Positions 16,381 to 26,158 are shown, counted from the stretch's first letter. The stretch is DNA of 64,000 nt from Asaia sp037151935 (GCF_051628905.1 NZ_CP157575.1:1488001-1552000); one strand, 5' to 3'. Made by a program: numbers and translations. Notes: generated from the letters alone by a model not told the origin.

Positions 16381-18743
16381 TTTTCCAGCCTCGCGCTTTC
16401 TCCCGCCTTCGCCTTCCCCGCGCGCGCGCTGTGACCCTCGCCTCAAGCACGGCGCTCTGTGCCGCGATGCTTCTTTGTCTGTCGGGCTGCGACAAGGGGC
16501 CGCCGAAGGTCAAACCGCTCGGCGGCCCCCTGCCTCTCTCGGGTATGTCGCAGGATATGTCAGAGGGGCGCCTCGCAAACGGAACCACACCGGGACAGGC
16601 CCAGACCAGTCTCGGTCGGGCGGCCTTGCCCAGCCTGCCGGTTGCGGGCAGCACGACCGGTATCGGCCAGATTTCGCTCAATTTTGCCGATACCGATATT
16701 CGTGACGCGGTCGCACAGATCCTGAACGATATTCTGCATGTCAATTACGCCATTGACCCGTCGGTAAAGGGACAGGTCACGCTGCGTACCAGTGAACCTC
16801 TGACCAATGCGCAGGTCCTGCCTGCCCTTCAGGTACTGCTCTCTCAGGTTCATGCGGTCCTGATCCATGCGGACGGGCTTTATCGCGTCGTCCCCAGCCA
16901 ATCGGCGCCGGGGGCCGCACAGGGGGCCGCTGCGGGCATGGCCGACAGCCTGTCGATGGGCGGCGAAGTGATGGTGGCGCTGCGCTATGCGCAGGCCAGC
17001 AATCTGGCTCATGCGCTGCAACCTTTCGTGCAGAATGGCGCGCGAGTCACCCCGGTCGAGAGCGGCAATGCGCTGCTCGTAAGCGGCGATCCTTCGGCGC
17101 GCAATGCGCTGATCGAAGTCATCAGGGCTTTCGATGTCGACTGGCTGAGCGCGCAATCCTACGCCCTGCTACCGGTCGATTCCGGCACTGCCAAGGATAT
17201 GGCGACGGCGTTGCAAAGCGCCCTGCACGGCACGAACAACTCGCTCTCGCAACTCGTGCAGGTTTTGCCGCTGAGCCGCGTCAACGCCGTGCTCGTAGTC
17301 TCGCGCACGCCACGTTATATCGAAGATGCTAGGCGCCTTTTTTCCCTGATCGAGCGTCACAGGCGCGCAACGGTGCGAAGCTGGCATATCTTCTATGTGC
17401 AGAATTCCAGCGTGAACGATGTCACCTACACGCTACAACAGGCCTTCACCCCCGAAAACGTCACAGCAATGCCCCCCGGCAGCACGGGCGGTGCGGGTCA
17501 GAACACGCAGACAGGGTTTACGGGTGCCATGTCCAGCGCCATGGGTGGCGGCGCGGGCGGTGGTGCTGGCGGGCTTGCAGGCGGTCTGACAGGCAATCAG
17601 GGCACGGCTGGGCTCGGCGGCAACGGCACGACAGGGCTCGGTCAGAATACGGGTCAGAATACGGGCCAAAACGCTCAGGGCACCCAGCAGGCGGCCATGA
17701 ACAACCCTTTGCTCGGCGGGCTCGACAACAGCGGAACCGGGGGAGAGAGAAATACCGATACGCTGCGTATTCTCTCCAACGCACAGCATAATGCCATTCT
17801 TGTTTTCGCCACCGATCAGGAGAGCGACGAGGTCGACCAGATGCTACGGCGCATTGATGTCATGCCGCTTCAGGTGCGTATCGATGCCGTCGTGGCCGAG
17901 GTGCAGCTCAATGACGCCCTGCAATACGGCACGCAGTTCTTTTTCAAATCAGGCGGCATAAACGGGGTTCTGAGCGGCAACAGCCAGAGCATCACGGCAG
18001 GCACACTGGCAACGGCCGCGTTCAGCCATACGCTGCCCGGCTTCATTATCGGCGGGGCGAGCGGTGGCGGCGCTCCGTTTGCGATCGACGCGCTCCAGAA
18101 CGTCACGACCGTGCATGTGCTGTCCTCGCCGCAGCTTATGGTGCTCGACAACCGCGCGGCGCGTCTGCAGGTCGGTCAGCTCGTCCCGGTACAGATCGGC
18201 TCGCAATCGAGCACGATCGGCACCTCGGTCTATAACCAGTTCACCTATCAGCCGACGGGGGTGATCATGGAAGTGACCCCCCATGTCAGCCAGAGCGGTC
18301 TGGTGACGCTCGATGTCTCGCAGGAGGTCAGCTCCGTCAGTGCCAATGCCGCGAGCAATACCAGCAGTGCGGCAAACCCCACCTTCAACGATCGCTCCGT
18401 CAATTCGCGCGTCGTGGTGCAGGACGGTCAGACAGTGGGCCTCGCCGGTCTGATTACCGAGAATTCGAGCCGCGCCAATAGCGGCATCCCCTGGCTCAAG
18501 AATATTCCCGTGCTCGGCTTTCTGGCCGGAAGCCAGAACAATAATCGCCAGCGCACCGAATTGCTGATCCTGATCACGCCGCATGTCATTCATGACCAGC
18601 GCGAGGCGGTCGATCTGATGGAAGATCTGCGCGACACCCACCCCAACGCCGCCGATGTGCCCAATGAGCTGACGCCCATGCATGGCACAGGCAGCGCCGA
18701 CCCGCAAAAGCGCATTCGCGAGAGCCTCAGGCTGGATCATTGA
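16377..18743 (+). CDS. gspD: Type II secretion secretin GspD
   Basis: GspD forms the outer-membrane channel. The 788-residue precursor begins with a lipoprotein-like signal, LSGC, with Cys38 as the likely lipidated residue; lipidated secretins may need no separate pilotin. N-domains follow (NFADTDIRDAVAQIL at about 100, then repeated N1-N3 units). The C-terminal secretin domain contains VPVQIG, GVIMEVTPHVS, VVQDGQTVGLAGLI and ELLILITPHVI. Residues about 365-455 are an unusual Gly/Asn/Gln/Thr-rich insert with short repeats in the N3 region. It overlaps the neighbouring genes by 4 bases. Confidence 0.95.
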   Translation: MIFQPRAFSRLRLPRARAVTLASSTALCAAMLLCLSGCDKGPPKVKPLGGPLPLSGMSQDMSEGRLANGTTPGQAQTSLGRAALPSLPVAGSTTGIGQISLNFADTDIRDAVAQILNDILHVNYAIDPSVKGQVTLRTSEPLTNAQVLPALQVLLSQVHAVLIHADGLYRVVPSQSAPGAAQGAAAGMADSLSMGGEVMVALRYAQASNLAHALQPFVQNGARVTPVESGNALLVSGDPSARNALIEVIRAFDVDWLSAQSYALLPVDSGTAKDMATALQSALHGTNNSLSQLVQVLPLSRVNAVLVVSRTPRYIEDARRLFSLIERHRRATVRSWHIFYVQNSSVNDVTYTLQQAFTPENVTAMPPGSTGGAGQNTQTGFTGAMSSAMGGGAGGGAGGLAGGLTGNQGTAGLGGNGTTGLGQNTGQNTGQNAQGTQQAAMNNPLLGGLDNSGTGGERNTDTLRILSNAQHNAILVFATDQESDEVDQMLRRIDVMPLQVRIDAVVAEVQLNDALQYGTQFFFKSGGINGVLSGNSQSITAGTLATAAFSHTLPGFIIGGASGGGAPFAIDALQNVTTVHVLSSPQLMVLDNRAARLQVGQLVPVQIGSQSSTIGTSVYNQFTYQPTGVIMEVTPHVSQSGLVTLDVSQEVSSVSANAASNTSSAANPTFNDRSVNSRVVVQDGQTVGLAGLITENSSRANSGIPWLKNIPVLGFLAGSQNNNRQRTELLILITPHVIHDQREAVDLMEDLRDTHPNAADVPNELTPMHGTGSADPQKRIRESLRLDH

Positions 18744-19555
18744 GCGCAACGCGAAGACAGCGCGAGGGCGGTTTCGCCCTGCTTATCACGCTCTGGACGC
18801 TGGCCGGGCTGTCTTTTCTCGTGGCTATGGTCCTGGCGCAAGCCGGGTCGGAACTACGCGAGACGCGCCTTCTCCGCCTCACCACCCAGATGGATAGCCT
18901 TGCCGAGGGAGGAGTCTGGGCCGGCGTCTTTCATGAGCTTGGCCCGGAAAAAACCCGTTGGAGCGCCGACGGCACCCCGCACAGGCTGATGCAGGATGGC
19001 ATGACGCTGACGATATGGGTGCAGTCGCAAGCCAGCCGCGTCAACCCGAACACGGCCCCGCGCCCGCTCCTGGCAGCGCTCCTGCAACAGAGCGGGGCAG
19101 CACCCGCACAGGCCGATGGCCTCGCGGGCAATCTCGTCGCCTGGCGCAACAGAAGCCAGGGCGACGACCCGAGTGAGCAAAGGCGCTATCTGGCCGCGGG
19201 TCTGCCCTACAGGCCGCCTCATGCGCCCTTCCAGACACTTCAGGAGCTGGCGCTCGTACCCGGAATGACCCGGCCATTGCTCGATACTCTGCGCCCGCAT
19301 CTCTCGCTGACGCAGACAGAAGATCTCCGCCTGCCCATAACCGATCCATTCACCCGTGCTGCCCTCGCCCGCTCGGGCATCGCGCCTCTGCCCACGCTCA
19401 AGCCGGGTCAAACGCACGCCTCAAGCGTCGATATCGTCGTCAGGGTCGAAGACGGTCAGGGAGGTTCTGTCGAACGCCGGGCTGCTTTCCTGCTCACAAA
19501 CGACACTGGGCGCAGCGCCCCGACAATTCTGAGGCTGGCACAAGGGATGCCTTGA
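18740..19555 (+). CDS. gspK: Minor pseudopilin GspK
   Basis: The 271-residue protein has a prepilin-type start, Gly11/Phe12 in EGG-FALLITLWTLAG, lacking Glu at +5 as is normal for GspK. Later segments RVNPNTAPRPLLAALL and FQTLQELALVPGMT are the helix-hairpin-like SAM repeats of the GspK body. GspK caps the pseudopilus. The start is a TTG overlapping the gspD stop. It is the last gene of the operon. Confidence 0.9.
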   Translation: MSATRRQREGGFALLITLWTLAGLSFLVAMVLAQAGSELRETRLLRLTTQMDSLAEGGVWAGVFHELGPEKTRWSADGTPHRLMQDGMTLTIWVQSQASRVNPNTAPRPLLAALLQQSGAAPAQADGLAGNLVAWRNRSQGDDPSEQRRYLAAGLPYRPPHAPFQTLQELALVPGMTRPLLDTLRPHLSLTQTEDLRLPITDPFTRAALARSGIAPLPTLKPGQTHASSVDIVVRVEDGQGGSVERRAAFLLTNDTGRSAPTILRLAQGMP

Positions 19556-19921
19556 GCGGGATTGCATGGATGATGTCACGCAAGCACTGATCGATATATC
19601 CTATGAGCTCCGGCAAGATCGTCCACTTCACCCTCCGCTATCTGCCGTTAAGATAAAATCGCATGCGCCTCGGTTGCGTATAAAAACACATTGGCCAACA
19701 GCGTCTTCTGTATGATGAGGAAGTATCGGCAACCTCCCAGGACGGTCGTTGATATGTCGCGTAGTGCGACCCGTGGGACTGCCAGACCACGCCAAACCGT
19801 GATGATTATACAACATAGTCAGGCATTTCATCGAGCGAGATGCGAGACTGGTTTTGCTACACCCTGAATAGGCCATAGGTAACGAAATCCAAATCTCAGA
19901 GCGAGTGATGAGGCCAAATCG
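19556..19921. other. Intergenic region, no recognised gene
   Basis: About 366 bases between gspK and the TonB-dependent receptor. A minus-strand frame of 110 codons crosses it and enters the receptor gene, but has no recognisable similarity or good ribosome-binding site. No strong terminator is visible after gspK. The sequence is less GC-rich than the genes beside it, and probably holds the receptor promoter. Confidence 0.4.
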
Positions 19922-22900
19922 ATGAATTTCCCCGGACCAATGGCAACTCTGGGCACTCATCGTAAAAAAACCCTCACGCTGGCTGTCGCTACTGTGATCG
20001 GCAGCACGCTGCTTTGTTCAGGCGCGTTAGCCAATACCAAAGCGAAACAACGTCCTATGGCCGCGAAAAGAACCGTTACAGATACCGCAAAACCTATGAC
20101 TGCCCCGACGCCGCGAAGCGTCAAAGCCAATACTCTTGCCACTTTGCTTCCCGCCTCTCCCCCCGCAACCGAAATGCTCTATGTTACGGGCACGAGGCTT
20201 AGCCAGTCGCGTCTGACCAATGTCATGGCAGGCACCACCCTAAGCGGCGAACAGGTGCAGCGACGTGGCTATCTCGATCTCGGCCTGGCACTTCTGCGCG
20301 AAAACCCTGCGGTCAGTGTCGGCGATAATTCCCCGATCGGCACACAGAACAGTTTTGGCGCCGGACAGTCTTTCGTCAGCCTTCTCAATCTAGGCTCGCA
20401 GCGCACCCTGACCCTCATAGACGGTATGCGCATGGGCGGCGGCGCCACGGCCTCGATCTACGGTGTCGGGCCAGGTTCCGAAGTCGACATCAGTGCCCTG
20501 CCCACCTCATTGATCAAGACCATCGACACGCGCCTTGGAGGCGCTGGCGCCGCCTACGGCGCCGACGCCGCAGCGGGTGTGATCAATTACGAGCTCGACG
20601 ATCATTACAAGGGCGTCTCACTCAACGCACAGGGCGACTGGTCGCAGAAACTCGATAATGCCTCCGAGAAAATCGCTTTCAAGGCGGGCACCGGCTTCGA
20701 TCACGATCGCGGCGGGCTGGTTTTCGACGTCGAATATCGCAACCAGGCAGGGATGCTCGCCAGAGACCGACCCGACAGTTTCGGTGAGAACGCCGTCATC
20801 TATCATCGTGCCGCTTTAGGGCAGAACTCGCCCTATGATTTCGTACTGGGCTCGGGCACGCGCTATATCCAGAGTTCCTTGACCGGCATGCCGACACTGA
20901 CCGGGGCTTACGGCGACCTCCCGGTTTATGGTGGCGTCTATGGTTCAGCCTATGCCGGGTTGGCCAATGCTGGCATCGCCGATGCCAATGGCACCCCCCT
21001 CGTCTTCAGCCAAAACGGCCAGGCCCTCGTGCCCTTCAACAGCGGCACCCTTCTCAAAGGCGATAACGCGCTGGGCATCGGCGGGGACGGGATAGCATTG
21101 CGCAATTACATTCAGATGCGCACACCGACCGACAAACTCAATCTCACCCTGCTCGGCCACTACGATTTTACCGAGCATCTCCACGCCACCTGGCAGGGTT
21201 GGTATGCCAGAGGCAGTTCGGAGAATCAGGTCAATAACGGGACGTTCAGCAGCGCCGTCTTCAATGACGCGCTTACCCCCAACACTGAGGGCTCGCGCAG
21301 CAGCAGCTATTTCACCGAAGGCGTAACAAACGGCCCGCTCGCACTCAGCACTGATAATCCCTACCTCACCAGCGCCGAAAGCAGCACCATCAAAAGCGCG
21401 CTCGCCGCCAACGGGCTGCCAACCGATCAGTTTTATCTGAACCGTCTCAATCAGGATCTCGATACCGGCTATTTTCGCACCACCTTGCAGATGTTCCGCT
21501 TTCAGGGCGGCCTGCACGGCGATTTCCGGGCAGCAAACCGCCAGTTCAGCTGGAAGATCCGTGGCGAATATACGCGATATACCAATGTTACAACGCAGCC
21601 CGCTCTGGTCGTGCCCAATCTGGTAAATGCGCTGAACGCGGTACGCGCAGCCGATGGGACGATCGAATGCGCCCCTGGCTATGAAAACGCTCCCATTGCT
21701 ACACGCAGCAGCGTCTGCGCCCCGCTCGACCCGTTCGGCTATAACCAGATGACACAAGCCGCGCGCGACTATGTGACAGCGATCGAACGCTCGACGAACC
21801 GTAACACGCAGCGCGACCTGCAGGCCGAAATCAGCTCCACCGTTTTTCGCCTTCCCGCCGGGGATATACGCTGGGACCTCGGCTACGAACACCGGCGCGA
21901 AGCCTATCATTTCAACCCCGGCGCCTATCTGAGCGGCTGGGAGCAGGCAGATGGCACCGTGCTGCAATACGGCAATGATGCCGTCCTTCCCTCTACTGGC
22001 GGCGCCTATCACACACACGAAGCTTTCGGGGAGCTCGATATTCCGCTGGTCTCGCCCGGTATGCAGCTACCCGGCGCCTATCATTTGTCGCTGACGGCAA
22101 ATGGTCGCCTTACCTATAACAGCATTACCGGCGCTTACTGGACGTATATGCTCGGTGTCTCATGGTGGCCCATGCGCGATTTCGGGCTAAGCGGCAATTA
22201 CGCCGTTTCGGTTCGCAACCCTTCTGTCGGCGAACTCTATTCGCCACGCGCAACCGACTATGAAAGCGGCGTCGATCCGTGCTCGGATGTCGGTCTGACT
22301 TCCGGCCCCAATCCGGCTTTGCGCATGGCAAACTGCGCCAAGGCGGGACTGGCCCAACCTTTCACCTCCAATTTCAATTCCTATTCCGTGCCCGGCACAG
22401 CGGGCGGCAATGCGCATCTACGTAATGAACGTTCGAAAAGCTACACAGGCAGCCTGGAGTTCAGGCCATATTTTTTCAGAGGCTTCGATATGAAGACCTC
22501 TTTCGTCGATGTGAAGATCGCCGATGCCATTACCTATCTGAGCGCCAGCAACCTGCTCGATGCCTGCTATGATTCGGCGAGTTACCCCAGCAATGCTTTC
22601 TGCTCGACCTTTATTCGCGACAGTTCAGGACAGATCAGTTCGTTCGAGGCGGGCTATTATAATATTGCCAGCTATGAAACGCAGGCCTTGCAGACGACTC
22701 TCGCCTATGTCCTGCCGCTGAAAAGGCTCGGCCTACCGGAGGAAGCTGGTATAATCGATCTGCAAGGCAATTACGTTCATTATCTGAAAAGCCAGCAGAA
22801 TTATCTCGGCAGCACTTATGCTCTGGTCGGCAATACCAGTTCTCCCAAAGATAATTTCACGCTCAACACCAACTGGCAGCGTGGCGCGTTCAGCGCACAG

Positions 22901-23158
22901 TGGCAGACAATGTGGTACGGGCCGAGCCTCTTCATGCTACAGGTGCCCTCCACGCGTTATGAGGCCAACCGGCGCCCCGCTTTCGCGCAGTTCAATCTTT
23001 CGCTTGGCTATGCGGTCACGAAAAATCTTTCCACGAGCTTCGTGATCAACAATATCACCGACGCCCTGCCGAAAAACGCCGGCATCTATAACCTCACCCG
23101 TTATTACGAGGCCCTGATCGGCCGCAGCTTCCAGATGCGCATCGGCGCCAGCTTCTGA
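19922..23158 (+). CDS. TonB-dependent outer-membrane receptor
   Basis: A 1078-residue precursor with a signal peptide (KKTLTLAVATVIGSTLLCSGALA, about residues 15-37). A TonB-box-like segment, EMLYVTGTR, is followed by a plug domain with RTLTLIDGMRM and GAAYGADAAAGVINYEL, then a large barrel ending in MRIGASF with the usual C-terminal phenylalanine. This type takes up scarce ligands through the outer membrane with TonB energy. The ligand is not evident. It converges on the cobalt/nickel transporter gene 15 bases away, but that alone does not show a metal substrate. An ATG at 19943 is an alternative start. Confidence 0.9.
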   Translation: MNFPGPMATLGTHRKKTLTLAVATVIGSTLLCSGALANTKAKQRPMAAKRTVTDTAKPMTAPTPRSVKANTLATLLPASPPATEMLYVTGTRLSQSRLTNVMAGTTLSGEQVQRRGYLDLGLALLRENPAVSVGDNSPIGTQNSFGAGQSFVSLLNLGSQRTLTLIDGMRMGGGATASIYGVGPGSEVDISALPTSLIKTIDTRLGGAGAAYGADAAAGVINYELDDHYKGVSLNAQGDWSQKLDNASEKIAFKAGTGFDHDRGGLVFDVEYRNQAGMLARDRPDSFGENAVIYHRAALGQNSPYDFVLGSGTRYIQSSLTGMPTLTGAYGDLPVYGGVYGSAYAGLANAGIADANGTPLVFSQNGQALVPFNSGTLLKGDNALGIGGDGIALRNYIQMRTPTDKLNLTLLGHYDFTEHLHATWQGWYARGSSENQVNNGTFSSAVFNDALTPNTEGSRSSSYFTEGVTNGPLALSTDNPYLTSAESSTIKSALAANGLPTDQFYLNRLNQDLDTGYFRTTLQMFRFQGGLHGDFRAANRQFSWKIRGEYTRYTNVTTQPALVVPNLVNALNAVRAADGTIECAPGYENAPIATRSSVCAPLDPFGYNQMTQAARDYVTAIERSTNRNTQRDLQAEISSTVFRLPAGDIRWDLGYEHRREAYHFNPGAYLSGWEQADGTVLQYGNDAVLPSTGGAYHTHEAFGELDIPLVSPGMQLPGAYHLSLTANGRLTYNSITGAYWTYMLGVSWWPMRDFGLSGNYAVSVRNPSVGELYSPRATDYESGVDPCSDVGLTSGPNPALRMANCAKAGLAQPFTSNFNSYSVPGTAGGNAHLRNERSKSYTGSLEFRPYFFRGFDMKTSFVDVKIADAITYLSASNLLDACYDSASYPSNAFCSTFIRDSSGQISSFEAGYYNIASYETQALQTTLAYVLPLKRLGLPEEAGIIDLQGNYVHYLKSQQNYLGSTYALVGNTSSPKDNFTLNTNWQRGAFSAQWQTMWYGPSLFMLQVPSTRYEANRRPAFAQFNLSLGYAVTKNLSTSFVINNITDALPKNAGIYNLTRYYEALIGRSFQMRIGASF

Positions 23159-23173
23159 AGCCCAGCAACACGC

Positions 23174-24244
23174 TCACTCAGGATTGGGGGGCGACACCCG
23201 AAGTTCACCCCGGCGGCGTCTGTCGACGCGGTAGAAAACAAGCGACAGCATCCAGGCCAGAACGAAAAGACCGATCACGATGAAACCGATCTGATTGAAA
23301 CTGTCGCTGACCAGCGAAACGAGCTGCCAGAAACGCCCCTCGAAGCCGATCTCATCCCCCAGAAGTTTCAGGGTTTCGATACTGCCGATCCCTACCGCGA
23401 CGATGACCGAAATCAGGGTGATGATGATATTGTAGCGCAGCTTGCGTAGCGGATCGACAAACGCCCAGCGATAGGCGCCAAGCATCAGCACGCCATCGGC
23501 CGTATCGATCAGCGCCATACCGGCTGCGAAAAGTGCCGGGAAGATCATGATCGTCGCGATCGACACGCCATGGCTCGCCTGAGACGCTGAAAGACCGAGC
23601 AATGACACCTCGGTGGCCGTATCGAAGCCCAGTCCGAACAGAAAACCGAGTAGCACCATGTGCCAGCTTTTCGAAACCAGCCGGAAAAGCGGCGTCAGCA
23701 GGCGCGCCAGCACGCCGCCTCTGGCTAGCAAGGCGTCGATATCGATCTCCTCGACAGCACCGCCGGCCTTCACATGACGCCAGGCACGCCATGCGCCACG
23801 CAAAACGATAAAATTCGTTATGGCCAAGGCAAACAGAAAACCTGCCGAAATCAGCGTGCCGGTCACACTGCCGATATCGCGCCAGGCGCTGAAACGATCC
23901 TGCATGGCCTGAGACAACACCGCCGTACCCAGCGCCGCCAGCACGACGATAAGGGAATGGCCTATTGCAAACCAGAATCCGGTCAGCAGCGGCTGGCGTC
24001 CCATCTGGATGAATTTTCGCGTCACATTATCGATCGAAGCGATATGATCGGCATCGACCGCGTGGCGCAGCCCGAAGCCATAAGCCAGCAGCGCATTGCC
24101 AAGCAGGAGCGGCCTGTCGCGCAGCAGGACGAAGCTCCAGACCCAGAGCGCCAGATTGGCCAGTATCAGACACAGACCAAGCACGGAAATACGCAGACGA
24201 AGGCTTTTCTCCGAGGTACCCGCATCACTCGGTGCCTTTGTCAT
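23174..24244 (-). CDS. NiCoT-family transporter, probably cobalt uptake under B12 control
   Basis: The HoxN/NixA/NicT family imports Ni2+ or Co2+. The 356-residue protein has about eight hydrophobic segments. Its signature RHAVDADHI is at residues 60-68, with further family motifs GFWFAIGHSLIVV, LGFDTATE and GMALIDTADG. GAAGAGAGG precedes the ATG at 24242-24244. Its leader contains a cobalamin riboswitch about 105 bases upstream on the same strand; B12-controlled NiCoT proteins normally supply cobalt for cobalamin synthesis, and cob genes lie 16 kb away. Cobalt is therefore the favoured substrate by inference. Confidence 0.92.
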   Translation of the reverse strand: MTKAPSDAGTSEKSLRLRISVLGLCLILANLALWVWSFVLLRDRPLLLGNALLAYGFGLRHAVDADHIASIDNVTRKFIQMGRQPLLTGFWFAIGHSLIVVLAALGTAVLSQAMQDRFSAWRDIGSVTGTLISAGFLFALAITNFIVLRGAWRAWRHVKAGGAVEEIDIDALLARGGVLARLLTPLFRLVSKSWHMVLLGFLFGLGFDTATEVSLLGLSASQASHGVSIATIMIFPALFAAGMALIDTADGVLMLGAYRWAFVDPLRKLRYNIIITLISVIVAVGIGSIETLKLLGDEIGFEGRFWQLVSLVSDSFNQIGFIVIGLFVLAWMLSLVFYRVDRRRRGELRVSPPNPE

Positions 24245-24351
24245 GACCGGGCCTCTCTTCGGCGGAATTGTGATGGGCGGCTGACTGTCTGATCGATCAA
24301 AACCCTGTCTCCGGCTGCCGGATCGACCCGCCCGGCGGCGATGGCAAAAGA

Positions 24352-24536
24352 CGAAGGCAGGTCTCCTGGCTCGCGGGTCATCATGGCCTGCGCCTTCCCG
24401 GAATCATGCCTCCAGTGGCTCATGCAGGCACTCGCCGCTCACAGTTGCGGGGACAGCTGCCGCCTCGAACCCGACCGATTACCGGTCTGCCAGTCCGCTC
24501 GGCATTCCCTTTTCGCTCGCTTGCGCGAGACCTTCG
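24352..24536 (-). ncRNA. Cobalamin riboswitch
   Basis: Read on the minus strand, the region contains the conserved blocks of the class in order: AAAGGGAA, then GCAGCTGTCCCCGCAACTGT with GAGCGG, a CCACTGG element, GGGAAGGCGCAGG, and the B12 box GCCAGGAGACCTGCC near the 3' end. The ends CGAAG (24532-24536) and CTTCG (24352-24356) can pair as P1. Length, about 185 bases, is normal. It precedes the NiCoT gene, so high adenosylcobalamin should reduce transporter synthesis. The about 105 bases between the aptamer and the start would hold the expression platform; no clear intrinsic terminator was seen there, so translational control is as likely. Confidence 0.96.
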
Positions 24537-24748
24537 ACAAGCAGGGACGTAACCACCCGCAAGCCCGAATGCCAAGCGCATTTCGCACCGCGACGTCGTA
24601 ATTTTCAATGGCTCAAAGAAAGCGATGGCAGGTCTGACGTGCTTTGTCGCGTTACACCCCACGCAACCATCCTGCTGCTCGCCCTTTTCTAGATCATGCC
24701 GATCCCCCGACCGAGAGGAAGGGGGTCCCCCCAGAAGGAGCCACCACG

Positions 24749-26119
24749 ATGAGCCTTTATCGGACAATCAACCCGTCAACCGGCAAGACCGAGCGCGAAT
24801 TCGAGCTTCACACCAAGGCTCAGGCCTTCGAGAAACTCGAAAACGCGCACTCGGTCTACAACAGCGACTGGCGCCATCGCAGCTTTGCCGATCGCAAGGC
24901 CATTATGCTCAAGGCCGCGCAGATCCTTGAGCAGAACAAGGAAAAATACGCGCGCCTCATCGCCATCGAAATGGGAAAAGTGCTGCCGGAATCCATCGCG
25001 GAAACCGAGCTTTCAGCGAAAATCCTGCGCTACTACGCCGAAAATGCCGAGAAATTTCTCGCCCCACGCGAGATCGCGGTGGAGAAGGGCCGCGCGACGG
25101 TTCTGAGCCAGTCTCTCGGTGTCATCTACTGCGTCGAGCCCTGGAATTTCCCGTACTACCAGCTCGCGCGTGTCGCCGGCCCCAACCTCATGGCGGGGAA
25201 TGTCGTCCTTGCCAAGCACGCCCCCGGAGTACCGCAATGCGCGCTCGCTTTCGAGGCGCTCTTCCTCGAAGCCGGGGCGCCGAAGGGTGTCTGGACCAAT
25301 CTCTTCATCGATAACGACGTCTCCGAAGAGCTGATCGCCCGCCCCGAAGTGCGCGGCGTCGCCCTGACCGGCAGCGAGCGCGCTGGCAGCGCTGTGGCCG
25401 CTCAGGCGGGCAAGGCGCTCAAGAAGACCACGCTCGAACTCGGCGGTTCCGATCCGTTCATCGTGCTCGAAGACGCCGATCTCGACGAGGTCATTCCCAA
25501 CGCCGTCGCGGGCCGCATGTCCAATAACGGCCAGGTCTGCACCGCAGCCAAGCGCATGATCGTGCATCAATCCCTTGCCGATGAGTTCGTGCGCCGCCTT
25601 TCGGACGCGATCAGCGAATTCCGCTACGGCGACCCGCTGGAACAGGGCGTGACCCACGGCCCGATGAGCAGCGAAAACGCCATGAAGCTCGCATTGAGCC
25701 AGGTCGAGAAGGCCGTCTCCAACGGCGCGAAACTCGTCACGGGTGGCAAGCGGCTCGATCGCGAGGGCTTCTTTATGCAAGCCGCTCTTCTGACCGGGGT
25801 GACCAAGGACAACCCGATTTTCTACGAAGAGATCTTTGGCCCCGCTGCCATCGTCTACCCCGTCGCCGATGACGATGCTGCCATCGCGCTCGCCAATGAC
25901 TCGCCCTATGGTCTGGGTGGCTCGATCCATACCAGCGATGTCGAGCGTGGCCGCAAGCTCGCCGAGCGTATCGAGACCGGCATGGTGTTCATCAACGAGC
26001 CGACCGGTACCGCCCCCGAGCTTCCCTTCGGTGGCGTCAAGAACTCCGGCTATGGCCGCGAGCTTTCCTCGAACGGCATCGAGGAATTCGTCAATCACAA
26101 GCTGATCCGTTCGGCCTGA
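24749..26119 (+). CDS. NAD(P)-dependent aldehyde dehydrogenase, succinate-semialdehyde type
   Basis: A 456-residue ALDH-superfamily enzyme. Catalytic Cys264 is in GQVCTAAKR and general base Glu230 in LELGGSDPF; the cofactor region includes EPWNFPYYQ and LTGSERAG. The length and the motif ELPFGGVKNSGYGRELS near the C-terminus place it with the short succinate-semialdehyde dehydrogenases (GabD/Sad). In acetic acid bacteria such an enzyme can complete a modified TCA cycle, but the substrate is inferred. The ATG at 24749 has a strong AGAAGGAG eight bases upstream. A terminator hairpin follows at 26131. Confidence 0.87.
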   Translation: MSLYRTINPSTGKTEREFELHTKAQAFEKLENAHSVYNSDWRHRSFADRKAIMLKAAQILEQNKEKYARLIAIEMGKVLPESIAETELSAKILRYYAENAEKFLAPREIAVEKGRATVLSQSLGVIYCVEPWNFPYYQLARVAGPNLMAGNVVLAKHAPGVPQCALAFEALFLEAGAPKGVWTNLFIDNDVSEELIARPEVRGVALTGSERAGSAVAAQAGKALKKTTLELGGSDPFIVLEDADLDEVIPNAVAGRMSNNGQVCTAAKRMIVHQSLADEFVRRLSDAISEFRYGDPLEQGVTHGPMSSENAMKLALSQVEKAVSNGAKLVTGGKRLDREGFFMQAALLTGVTKDNPIFYEEIFGPAAIVYPVADDDAAIALANDSPYGLGGSIHTSDVERGRKLAERIETGMVFINEPTGTAPELPFGGVKNSGYGRELSSNGIEEFVNHKLIRSA

Positions 26120-26130
26120 TCGACGCGTCA

Positions 26131-26158
26131 GATATCGGGGGCTCCCGCCCCTGATATC
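26131..26158 (+). terminator. Terminator hairpin after the aldehyde dehydrogenase gene
   Basis: GATATCGGGGGC (26131-26142) pairs with GCCCCTGATATC (26147-26158), 12 pairs including one G-U, with a 4-base loop, followed by CTTTGCC. It ends 12-40 bases after the stop codon. Confidence 0.65.

Noticed and set aside
17640..17680. Short tandem repeats as a CRISPR or satellite array
   Set aside because: They are in-frame coding repeats inside gspD with no spacer structure.
19628..19960. 110-codon minus-strand frame, possible transposase remnant
   Set aside because: No transposase motif, terminal repeat or target duplication could be recognised; left as unassigned.
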